A DNA stretch of 64,000 bases from Phymatolithon calcareum (GCA_977006965.1 OZ345358.1:1116001-1180000); one strand, 5' to 3'. Shown: positions 43,415 through 55,719, counted from the first letter of the stretch. Made by a program: numbers and translations. Notes: generated from the letters alone by a model not told the origin.

Positions 43415-46400
43415 GATAGCGCCGGGAGCGGGCTGTTCGCTTTCGCTAGAGATGCCCCGGCGGCCGGCGTCCGTCTCACTTCACCAGCACTTCGGCTTCT
43501 CCAGCAGAGCGACGCCATGAGGCATATCTTCTGTGTTTGGCGTCACTTACGCGCGACTTGCAGTTCTACTACCGCACCTGCGGTAAATGTTGTCCGACGG
43601 GAACGGGACCACCGTAAAGATCTAACGGGCAAGTGGTAAACCTTATTGCCGTCCGATCGCTTCCAAAGCGACAGCCAATAGCACACCGACAATGCAGGAT
43701 TTCTCTCGCTGGTCTCGTGGCCATTTTTGACACAGGTCTTGGCGCTTCGTGTGCCCCAGCTATGATCTCTTCAAAGTAAACTGACTTCTGCAGCGAGCAA
43801 ACGTGAGAAAAAAGAGGAAATAAGCTTCTGAGAACGAGTGTAGTACTGTACAAATGTTCTATTAATTGATATACTTATCCGAAAGTTTGACTCGATCTCT
43901 CGAATGGTCAAGTTATCTTGACGTCGTGTCAAATTTTCCTTCATGATGTTGATTCTGAAGTAGATCCAAAATTCATTGAAATATCGGCGAGGGAGATCCG
44001 AAGAGCATGAAAATCGAACAGGAAGAAACCGGAATACGTAAATGAAGCATTAAAAACGCGGATGTTGACACATCTGGAAAACTATCCCGAAAATATTAGC
44101 CTAACTTCTTCAAGAAGCGTTGTTCTCAGCTAGATTGAATGCCGGTATTACGAAACACCTGATATATGAAACGGATCTGAGAAAGAACATCTAAAAGTAT
44201 ATTGAATTTTTCGTTGGTGAAGACGATACTGCGTGACTGGGCCTTCGAACTGAAGCCGAAACAAACAGAAGGCCCGATCAAGGATGAGGAAGTACCCGGA
44301 GATTAGTTGAAACCGAAGAGGCCTATTTTCTTATTTGCAAAGTGCAAGGAAAAGGGAATCATGCCTTTTGTTGTGACAGAATGTAATGAATTAACTCCAG
44401 AGGAGTTCGCGAAATTTCAGTTAGAGCATACGCAGACAAACACCAAAAACAAAACTCGAAACAAACTCGTAGCGAGGAAGGTTGACATCAAAACAGACGA
44501 GAACAGCTCAGGTATTCAGGCCATGTTCTGCGCATGCGAGCAACGAAAGTTACGTGCAGATTTGATGAGATATCAATTTGCTTCCATTGTACTCACTGGC
44601 AGGTTTGCTATGGAAAGGAGACAAAATTAATCACAAAACGTTCAAAAAACCGCAGGAGTTCAATTTGGCTACGAAATAAGTATCAAGCAAATAACCCATT
44701 CACGTGAGATGCGATAGAGAAGTTACAGTGACATCAGGTCTACTTAAGGACCTTGAAAATACGAATTAATATTTCGCTTGAGGCAACTGCGCATGTTGAC
44801 AAACCAGTTAATCGAGATACTTTGTGGAATTCTTTGGGGGCTCCTGTCTATTTTACACACCCTCAATTGAGAGGCGATTTAAAATCTAAAAAATGTACAA
44901 AGCTAATGCGAAACTGCTGGCTCACGCCATATGCGAAAACCAGGGCTTATCTTCTACGCAAGGAGTTTCCCAACTGCTACCTTAAATTTGCTTCTTTACG
45001 CACTTGTATCGAAAGAATGCTTTTCTCTCCGACGTTCAAGAACTGTCATTCTTCGAGAAAAACACCGGCCGCGCGCTGTCGTTATATCAGTACGCTCCAA
45101 AGCAGCATCCCTCACCAGTCTCGCAAAGTGCTCAAATACCAAACCTTTTTCGAAGATAGAAAACTTAAACGGTAGAGTTCGGAATTTACTCGTGGAAAAC
45201 ATTAATTGTCGCGCGAGCATTTCACCTCACGTGAAATGAGTTCTGATTTCTCCTCCTTGGGAAAAAACTCTGATTAATACAGTCAATATTGTGAACATCA
45301 GGGTAGCGAGCGTTAACATTGAATTAGAGCCACTCAGCAGATTGAACCAAATATACACCGGCAATGGGAGTTCGGAACTGTTTCGCTCCATTTCTCAGTG
45401 GTAGAGCGGCGGTTTTATATTGCACGTTGGTTGGAATGATGGTTGTAGCAAGTTTCGGTCGAAGAAATGTTGACAATTCCTTGGTCCGAGAAGTTTATTT
45501 AGGAACGGGAGGCAGCTTCTTATACTACTTTTCGTTTGCAGGTGCAGAACAAGTAGATGAGCTTGCAGTGAGGTTTTTAGTGACGTGGCGCACGAAATTC
45601 AGACAAAGTGTCAAATTAGGAGGACACATTGACACACTAACATAGCAAGAACGAATTTATCGGCTAGGTGGCGATCTTCCTTTGCACACAAGAACATAAG
45701 TTGCAATTTCTTTTTCGGTTAGCACGTGCCAATGCGGGTACATTCGAAACATGTGGAGATTACAAGAACGGTCAGCACGTGCAAATGCGGTTCGCTTTGA
45801 GTCATGTGGAGATACGAAGACCATAGAAGAGACCACTTGATCGATGACACTTGATCAGAGAGCATGCCAATGATAGAGTGAGAAAAGAGATGAATTCAAG
45901 GAGATATCCGTCGACGAATGAGATTGACTTGGTGTGCTGTGTACGCATTCTCTCTTAATTTTTGTCAGCTTTGAATGGCTTAATGACGAGGTGTTCTGTG
46001 GCAAGATGCGGTTCTGTGACAACTTGTTCCGCAGCTCGACGATGTGTATTGGTTGTTCCCCGTGTGGAACGAGGATGTCCGGTGAGGAATCGCTCGCAGG
46101 AAAAGTGTAGTATGGGTTATACCTGCTTAGAATTCTCAACCTCGTCAATCTTCAACTAGAAGTGCCCGTTTATCCTCCATAGTCTCCATCAGATGCTCCT
46201 TGGAAGGCCACACAACGTTCAGAATTTCTAAAGGCTCTCTTTCAGGCTCTCTGGCCAACGTCGTGCAGGTTGTTCGGGACCATGCATCGCACGGGGAAGG
46301 TAATGATAGCATGTCCTACTGAGAACTGAATACTCTCAATTGGAAATCTCTGTGTCCCATTCGGTAACTCGTTTCTTCACAGTTCTGCAAACTTCCGTGT

Positions 46401-47569
46401 TCCTCAGTAAATCTTCATATACAGTAACCTGGAGAACGGGTTCGAGACAAAAACTCAGCAGAAGGAGAAAATATGATAACCTGCTTCTCGAGCTGGTAAT
46501 AACTGAAGAAGACCACAAAAAATATATTTCGAAGGCGTAGTGGCCAGATCTAAAGCATTTCCGTGCTTTTGTGGTCGCATAATCCGGTATTAGGTGCATT
46601 ATACTAGTGTTGAATATATAGAGAGTCAGTATGTGTGCCAAAAGTTTATAGGAGTCATCAAACTGTAAAGCCTAGGATATGTGCTTCGAGGAAGAGGTGT
46701 CCTTGAAGTTTTTCGGATTAACAGAACCGTGCGACAACCGTAAGAGTCCAGCTGAATTTTTCAGTAACTCTAACTTGAAAAACAGCAGTGCTATTTTTCG
46801 CTGCATTTTATAGAGTAGAAATGTCAGGAAAAATTCCGATTCCCCATGTGCTCGCTTTGAAGCAGCTCACAAGACGCCCTAAGAGAGAGTACCTAGACAA
46901 TCAAGTACATTACGGTAACGGTACTGGATAGAAACGGACGCTTTCCCATGTGAGGTTGGCGAAAGCTCTCCGGGGAATCCGAATTCCCGTCTAGAACTCC
47001 TGTGTGGTTTCGGCTCGTAACCGTACCTTACGTAGGGTACCCTCAAGTATTTCATTCGCTTGTTGACGCGGACGTCGTGCTGGCCGTATATCCGTTTGTG
47101 CTGTTTATTCATTAGAGCTCGGAGAAAATATAAGATGAAATGGAGACAATGCGTGTAACTCTGTCACCAGGTGCAACTCCGTACATCGCGCAAGCTCAAA
47201 GATACCCTGCAGACCAACACAACGTCATGGACAAATACATGGACAAGTAGGGTGAGTATGGATGTAGAGAAAAAACGAAAGCGCGCCGTGGGCTTCGCCA
47301 GCTTTATCGTATCCAAGAGTAAACCGAAAAGGTACAGGATGACTTTTTGATGTGAAAATAATCCAGTGCAAGAACTCGCCCAATGCAATTTCAATGCCAC
47401 ACTTCGAATCTGCACTTATTAACCTTATTGGAAGTGAAGTATATGCTACAATCGACTTCTTGCCGCGCCCTGTTATGTCACTGGCCGAATGCGGACGTTT
47501 TTTCTCTCGTGCTGGCCGCGCAACTCGGATCGAGTTACTCTTGCTGCTCGTACGAGCCTTTTTATCCAA
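43415..47569. other. no recognised gene
   Basis: Short AT-rich frames (44,307-44,630, 44,753-45,175 and 45,364-45,645, plus strand) lack domains. Parts of 43.9-44.6 kb look like decayed coding sequence, but no family could be named. No repeat boundaries were recognised. Confidence 0.35.
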
Positions 47570-47579
47570 GTTTATTCTA

Positions 47580-48060
47580 TAAAAAAGCCCTACAGACTTA
47601 CGAAGACATGGGCAAAGCTTCCTCAGTTGATCTACCTTTGAGTAGCTCACTAAAACAAACCGCTAGAAGGGCCGAGGGAAAATCTTCGAATCTCAGATTA
47701 TTCTATCTCATTCTGGAACTCTTGTAGAGTCGTGATCTCCACTGTTTGTACATGGGGTTCAGTGTAGGTCTTCTTCGTTCTGCATCCAATCTATAAAGGT
47801 CCTGCTTAATAACAAAAAATAGTTCCGAGCTTTTTGTGAATCCAGTCTGTTTTTCTTTCACGTTCGTATCCTGAAAGTGTACTTTTCAGTGTCGCCATAT
47901 GCTGTCGAGCTCTGTGTCCGTATTTTTCTGTCGTATTTGTTGTAAGCATATGTGTAATTCTACCTCTGAAGTACCGAATCGCGATTTTCCTGTGCTTCTC
48001 CTCAGGAACTATAGGATTAGTGATTGTCGTGAGTATCCAGGAACCTAACTACTTGTTCAG
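47580..48060 (-). pseudogene. LINE 3' fragment
   Basis: It shows block-by-block similarity to the LINE 3' end at 63,470-64,000: ACTTACGAAGACATGGGC against ACTTCCGAAGATATGGGC, and GTCTTCTTCGTTCTGCATCC against the matching stretch there. Only the decayed C-terminal domain and 3' untranslated part are present. Confidence 0.55.
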
Positions 48061-48357
48061 CTCTCTAATGAGACGACGGCAGATGCCGGACGTCCCTATA
48101 TTTTGTCTAGGCAGAAACTTCAGTAGGGATGTAATGCTTTCGGCAAGATGTCTTACAGCTTGCTTGTTCAGAAACTCCGTAGGGATGTAGTGACTTCGGC
48201 AGGAGTGGTCCAGTCCAATGGTATGCGCTGGATGGTTGCTCGGCAGTGCGAATGCGTTGCTGACTTTCGTCGGAAGAGTAAGTTTATCTCTCGATATCCT
48301 TGGGGGTTGGTTTGTGGTTGGTAAAGTTGATAGTCGTGACTACCCAATCAGGTCACA

Positions 48358-49720
48358 TTACACTATCATTTCTTCTATCATATGGATTTCCAAGGACAGA
48401 AGTTTGTCAATCGCCGTTTTCGTCCCTTCTTCCCAAGATTCTTCTGCTCTTGGACTTGTTAAATTTCGTTGTAGAGTTTTCAGATTCTCTTCCGCGACTT
48501 CGTTGAAATGTTCAATGTCAGACTCTGATCTTCGTGGTGGGAAGCGGCCAAAGAACCACTTGACTGCTAGGAGTCGGTGTTTCCTGGATCGAAATTGGAG
48601 AACACGGCTTACTTTCTCCTTAGTATCGACGGCAATTTTTCTCTCTTTTTCTTCTTCCTTTTCAATCCATTCCTGCCGTCGGCGGTGGCTCTCGTGTTTG
48701 TGGGTCACCAACCCGCGTACCGCACGCTCGGTACTGCCTCTCAGGAGCTCGTGCTCCTGCAGATAGCGGATATCCCTCTCTACTTGCTGTATGTCCTGCT
48801 TAGTTTGCTTCCTTCTCGATTTCGTCCTTCCCTCGTAGAAGCCTCTGTGCAAAGTGCTCTCTGAGTTGTGCTCTTCTTATCTTAGGTGGAGTAATTCTGC
48901 AGAGGGCTCGCATTCAAGCGTGCAATCGTTTCGCGTAGTTACCGAAGGCAACAGAGTAGAACAGACCCTCCGCTTGGTTAATCTGCGCTTCGACTGAGTT
49001 TGTCCATAGCGTGAGGTGTATCGCGTACTCCCATCTGCATTGCACAAGAGCCTTGTACATTTCTATGTTCTTGGCAGTAGCTAGTCCTTGCGCTTGGACT
49101 CCCAGGTCTTTCAGTCCTATGATAATTCCCTTCGCCGCGTTGATACGCTTTAGTGTTGCGTGGTGGGTTACTCCCGTGTTGTCGATCGTGGTTCCCAGGT
49201 ATTCCAGTAGGCGGGTTTCGTGGAGCTCCTGGCCTGAGAGCCGAAACTTTTGTTTGAATAATCCAGGATAGATACGAACTTCGCTTTTTCCTTTCTTAGT
49301 GTTCCATGTCATTCCATTTTCTGTGGCCCAGCTCGTCGCCGTATCCAAAAGCCATTGCATACCATCGGAATTAGCGGCTTGGAGCTGCACATCGTCCGCG
49401 AAAAGTATCGCGGGGTGCTTCGACATATGTCAAGGTGCTTTTTCCATTGCTAACGCGAATGTATCCATGAACAAGCCGTACATGCAGGGGCTCAGGGGCG
49501 ATCCTTGGGGGACTCCGCGGTCAATAAGGAGCCACTTCTTTTCCTCGTATCCGGCCGTTGTAGTCCAGGATGTTTTGAGCAGGTATCTGACCATCTTCGC
49601 TAAGTCTGCGGGTAGCCATTTGTCCACACGCTTCTGGATTATGTCCCTAGGAACCCGATCGTATGCCGCAAGACAAATACCAAAGATCTCATACATGAGA
49701 TCTTTGTCTTTTTCTTCAAT
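48358..49720 (-). pseudogene. LINE reverse transcriptase and C-terminal domain, 5' truncated
   Basis: RT palm motifs are clear: AAYDRVPRDI (motif A), DRGVPQGSPLSP (motif B) and ILFADDVQ (motif C). The thumb follows (RWEYAIHLTLW), then a Lys/Glu-rich C-terminal domain (SRKHRLLAVKWFFGRFPP). The frame is interrupted by TGA at 49,430 and TGA at 48,914, each readable as a CGA-to-TGA change, and by a frameshift near 48,850. The 5' end, including any endonuclease, is missing. It is the best preserved member of the family seen in six places in this window. Confidence 0.85.
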
Positions 49721-49817
49721 TCGAGGTGGTCACCTTCCAGTGTCAAATATTTTGACCCATGCGTATCCGTAGACCGGTTTGTTTGGATGAGCTTCACCGC
49801 TTCTCCGCGATGATATC

Positions 49818-50762
49818 TTACGTTGTATAATGCCGTTCTTGCATGTTCTTGCCTTCCACCGGCTTGTTGCGGTAAGCCCGATCTCGCGCTTTTGTCCATT
49901 CTAGCATTTTAAGGTCATCATTTCCCGTCGTTGTACGGCAGTTCAGGTTGTCCATCCGATGCAGCATGCAGTTGTAGTCGGTAACTGCGGAGTTCGCAGG
50001 TGCACGGCCGTACCGGCCAATCTGAGTAGAAGAAGTCTGCCGGTCCTTGCGTAACTTGCCCGAGCGCGACTTGGCGGAAGGCGGCGGTAGCTGGAGCATT
50101 AATACGAGCAAATTGCGGGCGGCTGTGATGTTTTTGCCGTGAGCAGGCATCTGTGTGCATTGCTCGCGCAGAAGCTCGGCTTTGACGCCACTGGGAAGGC
50201 CAGCGACGATGTCGCGTATGTATGCGATGCCTGTGGCGAGGTAGTGGGAGGAATCTGCCGGGACGAGGGCGTCGTGGCGCTTACGGTGCGCAGAAATGTA
50301 GGCGCTCGCTGAGGCGGAGTCGGCATAGCGCGTTATGGGGTGAGCCTGGTCGACCTGCTCCGGTGTGAGTGAAGGAACAGCCTGCTTGATCTGGAGCCAG
50401 GCCTGCAGGGCTGTCATGTCTTCAATTTCATGGGAGAATTCTTCGCAGATCGTAAAGCTGATGAATTCTTTGAAGTTTTCGGCCTGCGTAAGGTCGGGCT
50501 CATTGCCGGGTGCAGGCTCACGCTCAAGAAGGTATTTACAACGGCGGCCGCGGGCCTTGGCAGCGAAGAGAGAACACCAGCGACGCGCGTTGCAGCCGTC
50601 GGCGCGAAGCATAGGCATGTTATCAAGGTGCCACGGTCGAGCAGAGTGCGCAGTAGCGGCGGCGATGTCAGACGAAATGGACGGCTGCGGCGGGTTGTGA
50701 TGGGCAGCGGCAGGATGCTGCAGATTGGCCGGTTGGGCGGCGGGGTATTGCGTTGGCTCCAT
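49818..50762 (-). pseudogene. truncated copia-type Gag
   Basis: A 314-codon frame beginning MEPTQYPAAQPA with a Pro/Ala/Gln-rich head, then a UBN2/copia Gag-like domain at about residues 75-240 (AWLQIKQAVPSLTPEQVD, IAYIRDIVAGLP). The zinc knuckle and everything downstream are missing, because the LINE RT begins within about 100 bp. An LTR end and a half-tRNA primer site lie upstream, so this is the 5' end of a third copia-like family. Confidence 0.6.
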
Positions 50763-50890
50763 GTTAAGATGCAGTAGAGGTGTCGTCGCGGCGTGGTGCC
50801 GAGTTTGTCCGTAGTTGGGCTGTGGGTTGCGCGTTGAGCGCGTAGGATAGCGTGGAGAGACCGTGATGGAGTGGTGTGCTTAGACGAAGA

Positions 50891-50901
50891 GGCCCATAAC
50901 C
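50891..50901 (-). promoter_or_regulatory. half-tRNA-iMet primer-binding site
   Basis: On the minus strand GGTTATGGGCC follows directly after ...ATCAACA, the LTR end. It matches the anticodon arm of initiator tRNA-Met, as in element B and in Drosophila copia, and supports the copia identity of the Gag frame that starts 130 bp further on. Confidence 0.7.
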
Positions 50902-51060
50902 TGTTGATATTATATCTCTTGTCCCCTTTTACTGAGGGATCTATATGCTCGATACTTATAGGGCTAGGGGTACCCCCATTGTGCTAGCGTGTCGTGCGAA
51001 CTGGCTGTGCCAGGGGAGTGACACAGCCTCGAGTGGCATAAGGTGCTGGAATGTGTTGCA
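50902..51060 (-). repeat. probable 5' LTR of the truncated copia element
   Basis: The 3' boundary (ATCAACA next to the primer site) is clear. The 5' boundary is a guess at TGCAACAC near 51,060. CCCTATAAGTA within it could be the TATA box. No partner LTR was found. Confidence 0.45.
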
Positions 51061-51124
51061 CTCTCGAGATGCAGCTCCACGTGTACGCGGCTGCACACTG
51101 TGCTGTGACTGCATCAGATCCGGC

Positions 51125-51736
51125 ACAAAATGAGGAGTCGTTCAGTTCTTTCTCGAGCTACTGGCCACAAAACTTGGCTGAAGATCGTTTGCTCTACTTC
51201 GCTGACGATATCCTCTACGTCTTGCTCTCCCAGCGTGGAGGTAACAATAGCATATATATATTTGCATGCATTTCTGGAGCGCACGCCCTTTCTTGAAGAC
51301 TTCCAGTGCGCGTAACTCGTATACGGCGCTCCTTTGCCTTCTTTAGGCGTTGTACCAATTCCGTGTCAGAGGCACCTTCGGGCCCCAGGGATACTGCAAG
51401 TTATGTAACCTCCGGAACGTGTGCCAGGACTTTTTTTACCACAATACCACATATGATGGAACGGCATTCCACATTCCTCGCCAAACCTCCAGCACCGCCT
51501 CCATCCCTTCCAAACACCTGCTCCCGCTCTGACCGCAATTGCCGCGACCTCCAAAGTGCCGTCCGCGACCTCATCCTGTATGTCTCGCTCTCCCGTCGTT
51601 CTGTCTTCAACTCACCGCCGCCTCCCTCCCCGTCGGCGTCGGACTGCAACTCTGCATGCACACACGGGACCTCAGTGCCACGAAGCGAGCAGTACCGGCC
51701 CACTGGCGAGGGCAATGAACGCCACAATGAATCCAA
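51125..51736 (-). pseudogene. unrecognised protein-like frame with one stop
   Basis: A frame open for about 200 codons except for a TAA at 51,401. It has a charged helical part (ELVQRLKKAKERRIRVTR) and an acidic stretch (GEQDVEDIVSEVEQTIF). It ends just before the copia LTR. No family was recognised; decayed retroelement or host gene are both possible. Confidence 0.3.
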
Positions 51737-51739
51737 ATC

Positions 51740-53179
51740 TGCAAGGCAATCGCGCTAAATTCCCACCTGCACGACAGCGATACCCTCTATCGCGTAATAA
51801 CGCCGTCCGATCTTGCGGACGTACGGGCACGTGACATTCTCCTCTTCTTCCTAGGGCTCCGTGAGCGGCCCGGATTTGGGCCCAGGCGGCTTCGCAGCCG
51901 ACTTGCAAATGGAATGGACCTGCATGAAGGATACTGTGAAAGAATACGACGGCGTCGCGATGGATTGCGCCCTCGAGCTCGTGCGCGAGGATGAGAAGTA
52001 AGGTATGGAACGCGACGGCGTGGCTGTACGGCATGAGCTCGGTACGGCGGGAGGCAGAAGGCGGACGAGGCGCGCTCACCGTACCCAGTTGATGCGACGG
52101 CATTCTCGCCTGGCGACTGTGTAATATTTCCATGGAACGATCGGACCGGATATGTTCGCGCATCGATTGGTACCACTGTTGAACTAGAGGGGTTTGTTTT
52201 TCAGCTGGCCATTAGTCGTGAGTAGCGCCGAAGAGATGCACAAGACTGAACGAGGTGTAATCCTTGACCTGGGGAATTTTAACTTCGTGCAGTTGCTTAA
52301 CTCTCATCAATGAAACTGTCTGTCAGACAGACTGGTTCATTCATTCATTTTGCTTTTTCCCTACTGGGACTAGCAGCGATTCGAGAATCTAAGTTTCATC
52401 TATTCTATCCTGTGGTTAGCGAGTTCGACTGCGGCTTGTCGCAACTTGGAGTGCGGTGGAGAAACGTATCGCTTCTCGATTGCCTTCTCTGCATCCTGCT
52501 CGCCCCTTTCGGGACGGATCCCTTCGCAGCAACCGAAGGGATCCTGTGCGGCGCGCGGGTGTGCGCATTACGGGGCAGGAAAAACTTGACAGACAGCTAT
52601 GAAGCATCGACATACACAGGCATCATTAAGAAACAGGTACTGCTATTCTGAAGGTAAAATAAGAGCATCACGTCTCTCTCTCTCTTTGAAGAAATAGAGA
52701 GGAGGAAGTATTCTGCATGAGTGACAACAGTTGTTACGGCCAAGCACAGGATTCTATGTGACGCATGGTGCAAAAAGAAAAGGTAAGTGTATCCAGCGTT
52801 GTGGAGCCTCTGCGTCAGTAAACGCGCAGTATGCGCATCAACATTGTACGAAATGCCTTGGAAAAGTGCAAGACAGCGACGTTCTTGATGCCGTTTTCCA
52901 CTACAGCAACGCTATTAATATAGCATGCTGACATTATGACCCCTTCCCGAATCCGGTCTTAAATTACTGAACCACTATCTTGTCCAGTGCACTTTCTACA
53001 ATGCCATGCATGCAAAAGCAGTGCATCCCGTTTGGCCGCAAGCGTATTTTCCACCTCAGGCACGGCGAACTCCCAGGAGCTAGTGAAATGCACGCATATT
53101 GCAAACAGTACCGACCTGTGAGCGGGAGCAAACGGTACATACCTCCACAAGAAGCAACATTATGTTAAATTTGACCATC
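51740..53179. other. no recognised gene
   Basis: Frames of 110-163 codons overlap on both strands at 51.7-52.2 kb without recognisable domains. A short hairpin GTCTGTCAGACAGAC lies at about 52,319. Confidence 0.35.
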
Positions 53180-53330
53180 AGAAAAGTAAGCCCATCTCCA
53201 CAGACGCACAAAACCTCACTCACCTCGTCATCCCCATTGCGCAAAACCCTACCTCCCCAAAAGTTGCCCGAAGCGTCAGCCCATGCATTGGTAACTTTTA
53301 AATAAAAATCTACATTTCCTCTTCTTCTCA
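53180..53330 (+). repeat. SINE-like dispersed repeat, copy 3
   Basis: It shares GTTGCCCGAAGCGTCAGCCC, GGTAACTTTTAAATAAAAA and TCTACATTTCCTCTTCTTCT with the copies at 3.96 and 11.33 kb. No target duplication was identified. Confidence 0.5.
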
Positions 53331-53391
53331 ACCTCCCTCCACCACTCGCCACATTCCTCCTCACCCCATATCGCCATTGAAATATCTGTAG

Positions 53392-53762
53392 CAGGGGAAT
53401 GTTAAGGGGGGGAGAAACGCAGACCCGGTGTCATATCACTTAGTAACATACATTCTAATAAAAACGAGGCGCGCGTTGTGCATAGCGATTTATGAGGATA
53501 ACGCTGTATCAAAAATTGTCGCCAAAGCTTTGACGCCAACCTTAATTCTAGTTATTTCTTACCAAGAAACGAGTCGAGCAACGAGAGCTGCCGCTACATT
53601 AGGAACTCCTAATGTTCCCATGATTTCCTTTTATTTCTCTGGTATTTCTATGATGCGATCTTCGCCCTAATGTTTCTTTTTCAAACGGGCTCGATATATG
53701 ATAATCTTGGAAAAGCGGTATGACACAGGGTCTGCGTTTCTCCCCCCCTTAACATTCCCCTG
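53392..53762. mobile_element. hAT-like MITE with 44-bp inverted repeats
   Basis: The 371-bp element starts CAGGGGAATGTTAAGG and ends with its inverse; the 44-bp arms differ at one position. TCTGTAG occurs immediately outside both ends (53,385-53,391 and 53,763-53,769), 7 exact bases. CAGGG ends with a 7-8-bp duplication fit the hAT superfamily. It lies 300 bp upstream of the MFS gene. An 80-codon frame inside shows no transposase motifs. Confidence 0.85.
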
Positions 53763-54063
53763 TCTGTAGTATCTCCCAGGACATATGCCTTCATAATTTT
53801 TTCCATTTTTCATCATTCAATGACCTCAACTCGCAAACCTGGCAGTCGGTGCATGAAAAAATCGTGCACCGCAATGGCAACTTCCAGCAATGCTATCCGG
53901 ATCGATATCTCCCTAAGGAGATACAAACCCACAAGTCGGACTGCTATCCCCGCACGAGAGTAAGTGGAAGAACGAGGCACCACCGCGAGTCTGATCCTAT
54001 TCCCCCGTTCCGCCATGTCTCCGCCAAGGTCCACCCTCTCCATCACCCCTCGCACCGTCCGCA

Positions 54064-55482
54064 ATGAGTGTCACAAGCCTCACCGACGTGCACGCCACTC
54101 TTCGTCCTTCCCCTCTTTCCTACGGCACCCTTCCGGAATGCGCCCCCTTCAAGCCGCCCCTGCGCCAGAAGCCCAGCGTGCGCTTCCGTCTCTCGCTTGG
54201 CCTCTCTCCGCCAAGCCCAGGTGAGGTGGACTGGGTGTCCATGTCCGTCATTTACCTCATCACCTTCATCTCCGAGGCCGCACGCGGGCTTCTTCTCCCC
54301 TCCGCCTGGCCGTTTTTTCGCTCCGTTGGCGGGTCAAAGGCGATGCTCGGTGTGTTTGTCGGCATGCTTTCCTACGGCCGCATGATGACCACCATTCCAC
54401 TCGGTCATCTTTCCGACTCCGGGTCCATGGCACGTGTGTTTTATGCCACGTCCATTGTACAGATTGCCGGTCATGTGCTTTACATCCTTGCGCCGTCCGT
54501 CCCCGGTCTCATTGCCGCCCGACTTGTACTCGGGTTTGGGTCGTCCACCGTCAGCGTGTGTCATGCGTACATCACACGCTCCGTTCCCGACTCCGAGCGT
54601 ACGGTGCATTTTGCATATCTCTCCGCGCTGCAATTTGGCGCATTCGCCACTTTGCCTGCCGTTGGTGGGCTGTTTTCTGTTGTGCCCCCCGTAAAGCTGT
54701 TCAGTGTATCGCTCAATGAGTTCACGTACCCCGCCTTCGTGCTCGTGTTGTGCAACATCATTGTGTTTGGAGCTGTGTACACGCTTTTCATTGATCCGCC
54801 AAGGAAGGTTGCACCGTCACGCACGGACGTGGCCAACATTGAGGAGGAAACGGTCGATATGCCGAATGCGGAAGAGCTACCGACTAGAGCGGATTATCTG
54901 CCGATGCTCACGTGCGCACTGAGCAATATAGTGATGCGAGGGACCATCGCGACGTTGGAGACAGTCGCCACGCCGTTTTTCATGGAGCAGTACGGCATGA
55001 CGTACGAATCGACAGGGTTGTACATGACCGCTTTTGGCATTGTTGGACTTGGCGTATTTGCGGGGTTCAAGCCTATTGCTCGTTACGTATCAGACCGATT
55101 GCTGGTTGCGTTCGGACTCGTCGCGATTTTCGTGGCTGTGCTTCCGCTGTCCATTGACGACGTGGGACAGCATCTGCCGCTTGGGTTGTATGCCGTCCTC
55201 CTGGGTTTGATATGGGGTATTGGATATCCCGTTGGACAAACTGGTGCGCTGAGCTTGTTCAGCAAGACGACGCAAGGCCTTCCTGTCGGTGGATTGTTCG
55301 GCCTTTATTCCGCCAGTGCCAGTCTTTCGCGCGTGTTGTTCGCCATTGTTGAGGGCGCCATATGGGGTTGGTTTGGGCGCGGAGCCGTGTTTGCGCTGCT
55401 CCTGCTCTTCTCTACCGCTGCATTTGCGTTGGTGAGTGTTGTTTGGCAAAGACTGGGTGTCACAAAGGCTCCCTCTACCTAG
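54064..55482 (+). CDS. major facilitator superfamily transporter, MFSD8/SPX-MFS-like
   Basis: The 472-residue product has a 55-residue N-terminal tail and about 12 hydrophobic segments in two halves. GHLSDSGSMAR (residues 114-124) is the MFS loop 2-3 signature. A hydrophilic central loop spans about 246-278. The second half opens RGTIATLETVATPFFMEQYG and carries ARYVSDRLL, the symmetry-related loop. It resembles the vacuolar/lysosomal MFSD8 and plant SPX-MFS transporters in layout but lacks an SPX domain. Substrate unknown; an endomembrane location is likely. The frame is uninterrupted and intronless. Confidence 0.88.
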   Translation: MSVTSLTDVHATLRPSPLSYGTLPECAPFKPPLRQKPSVRFRLSLGLSPPSPGEVDWVSMSVIYLITFISEAARGLLLPSAWPFFRSVGGSKAMLGVFVGMLSYGRMMTTIPLGHLSDSGSMARVFYATSIVQIAGHVLYILAPSVPGLIAARLVLGFGSSTVSVCHAYITRSVPDSERTVHFAYLSALQFGAFATLPAVGGLFSVVPPVKLFSVSLNEFTYPAFVLVLCNIIVFGAVYTLFIDPPRKVAPSRTDVANIEEETVDMPNAEELPTRADYLPMLTCALSNIVMRGTIATLETVATPFFMEQYGMTYESTGLYMTAFGIVGLGVFAGFKPIARYVSDRLLVAFGLVAIFVAVLPLSIDDVGQHLPLGLYAVLLGLIWGIGYPVGQTGALSLFSKTTQGLPVGGLFGLYSASASLSRVLFAIVEGAIWGWFGRGAVFALLLLFSTAAFALVSVVWQRLGVTKAPST

Positions 55483-55719
55483 GCTGCAATTGGCGTCCAC
55501 ATGATAGGCGCCGTAGAAAAATATTTCCTGAATCATAATTTTTTGGATTTTCGATAGATAGAGTACAGTAGTAGTGCTTGCACTTCACAGAATAAAACGA
55601 CGCAACCGAAACACGTTTTATTGGAAACATGCCTTTTTAGAGTGAAAGAACTACTCGGAGAAGTGAAGCAGATCGCCCTAGAACAAATCAATGTCCGTTG
55701 ATGGTGTTTTTTTAGAACC

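Noticed and set aside
45364-45460. tRNA gene suggested by CTCAGTGGTAGAGC
   Set aside because: The D-arm string is present, but neither the anticodon stem nor the acceptor stem can be paired and no proper T arm follows.
53428-53670. 80-codon frame inside the MITE as a captured gene
   Set aside because: Composition is protein-like, but no domain or transposase motif is recognisable and it is confined to a 371-bp hairpin element.
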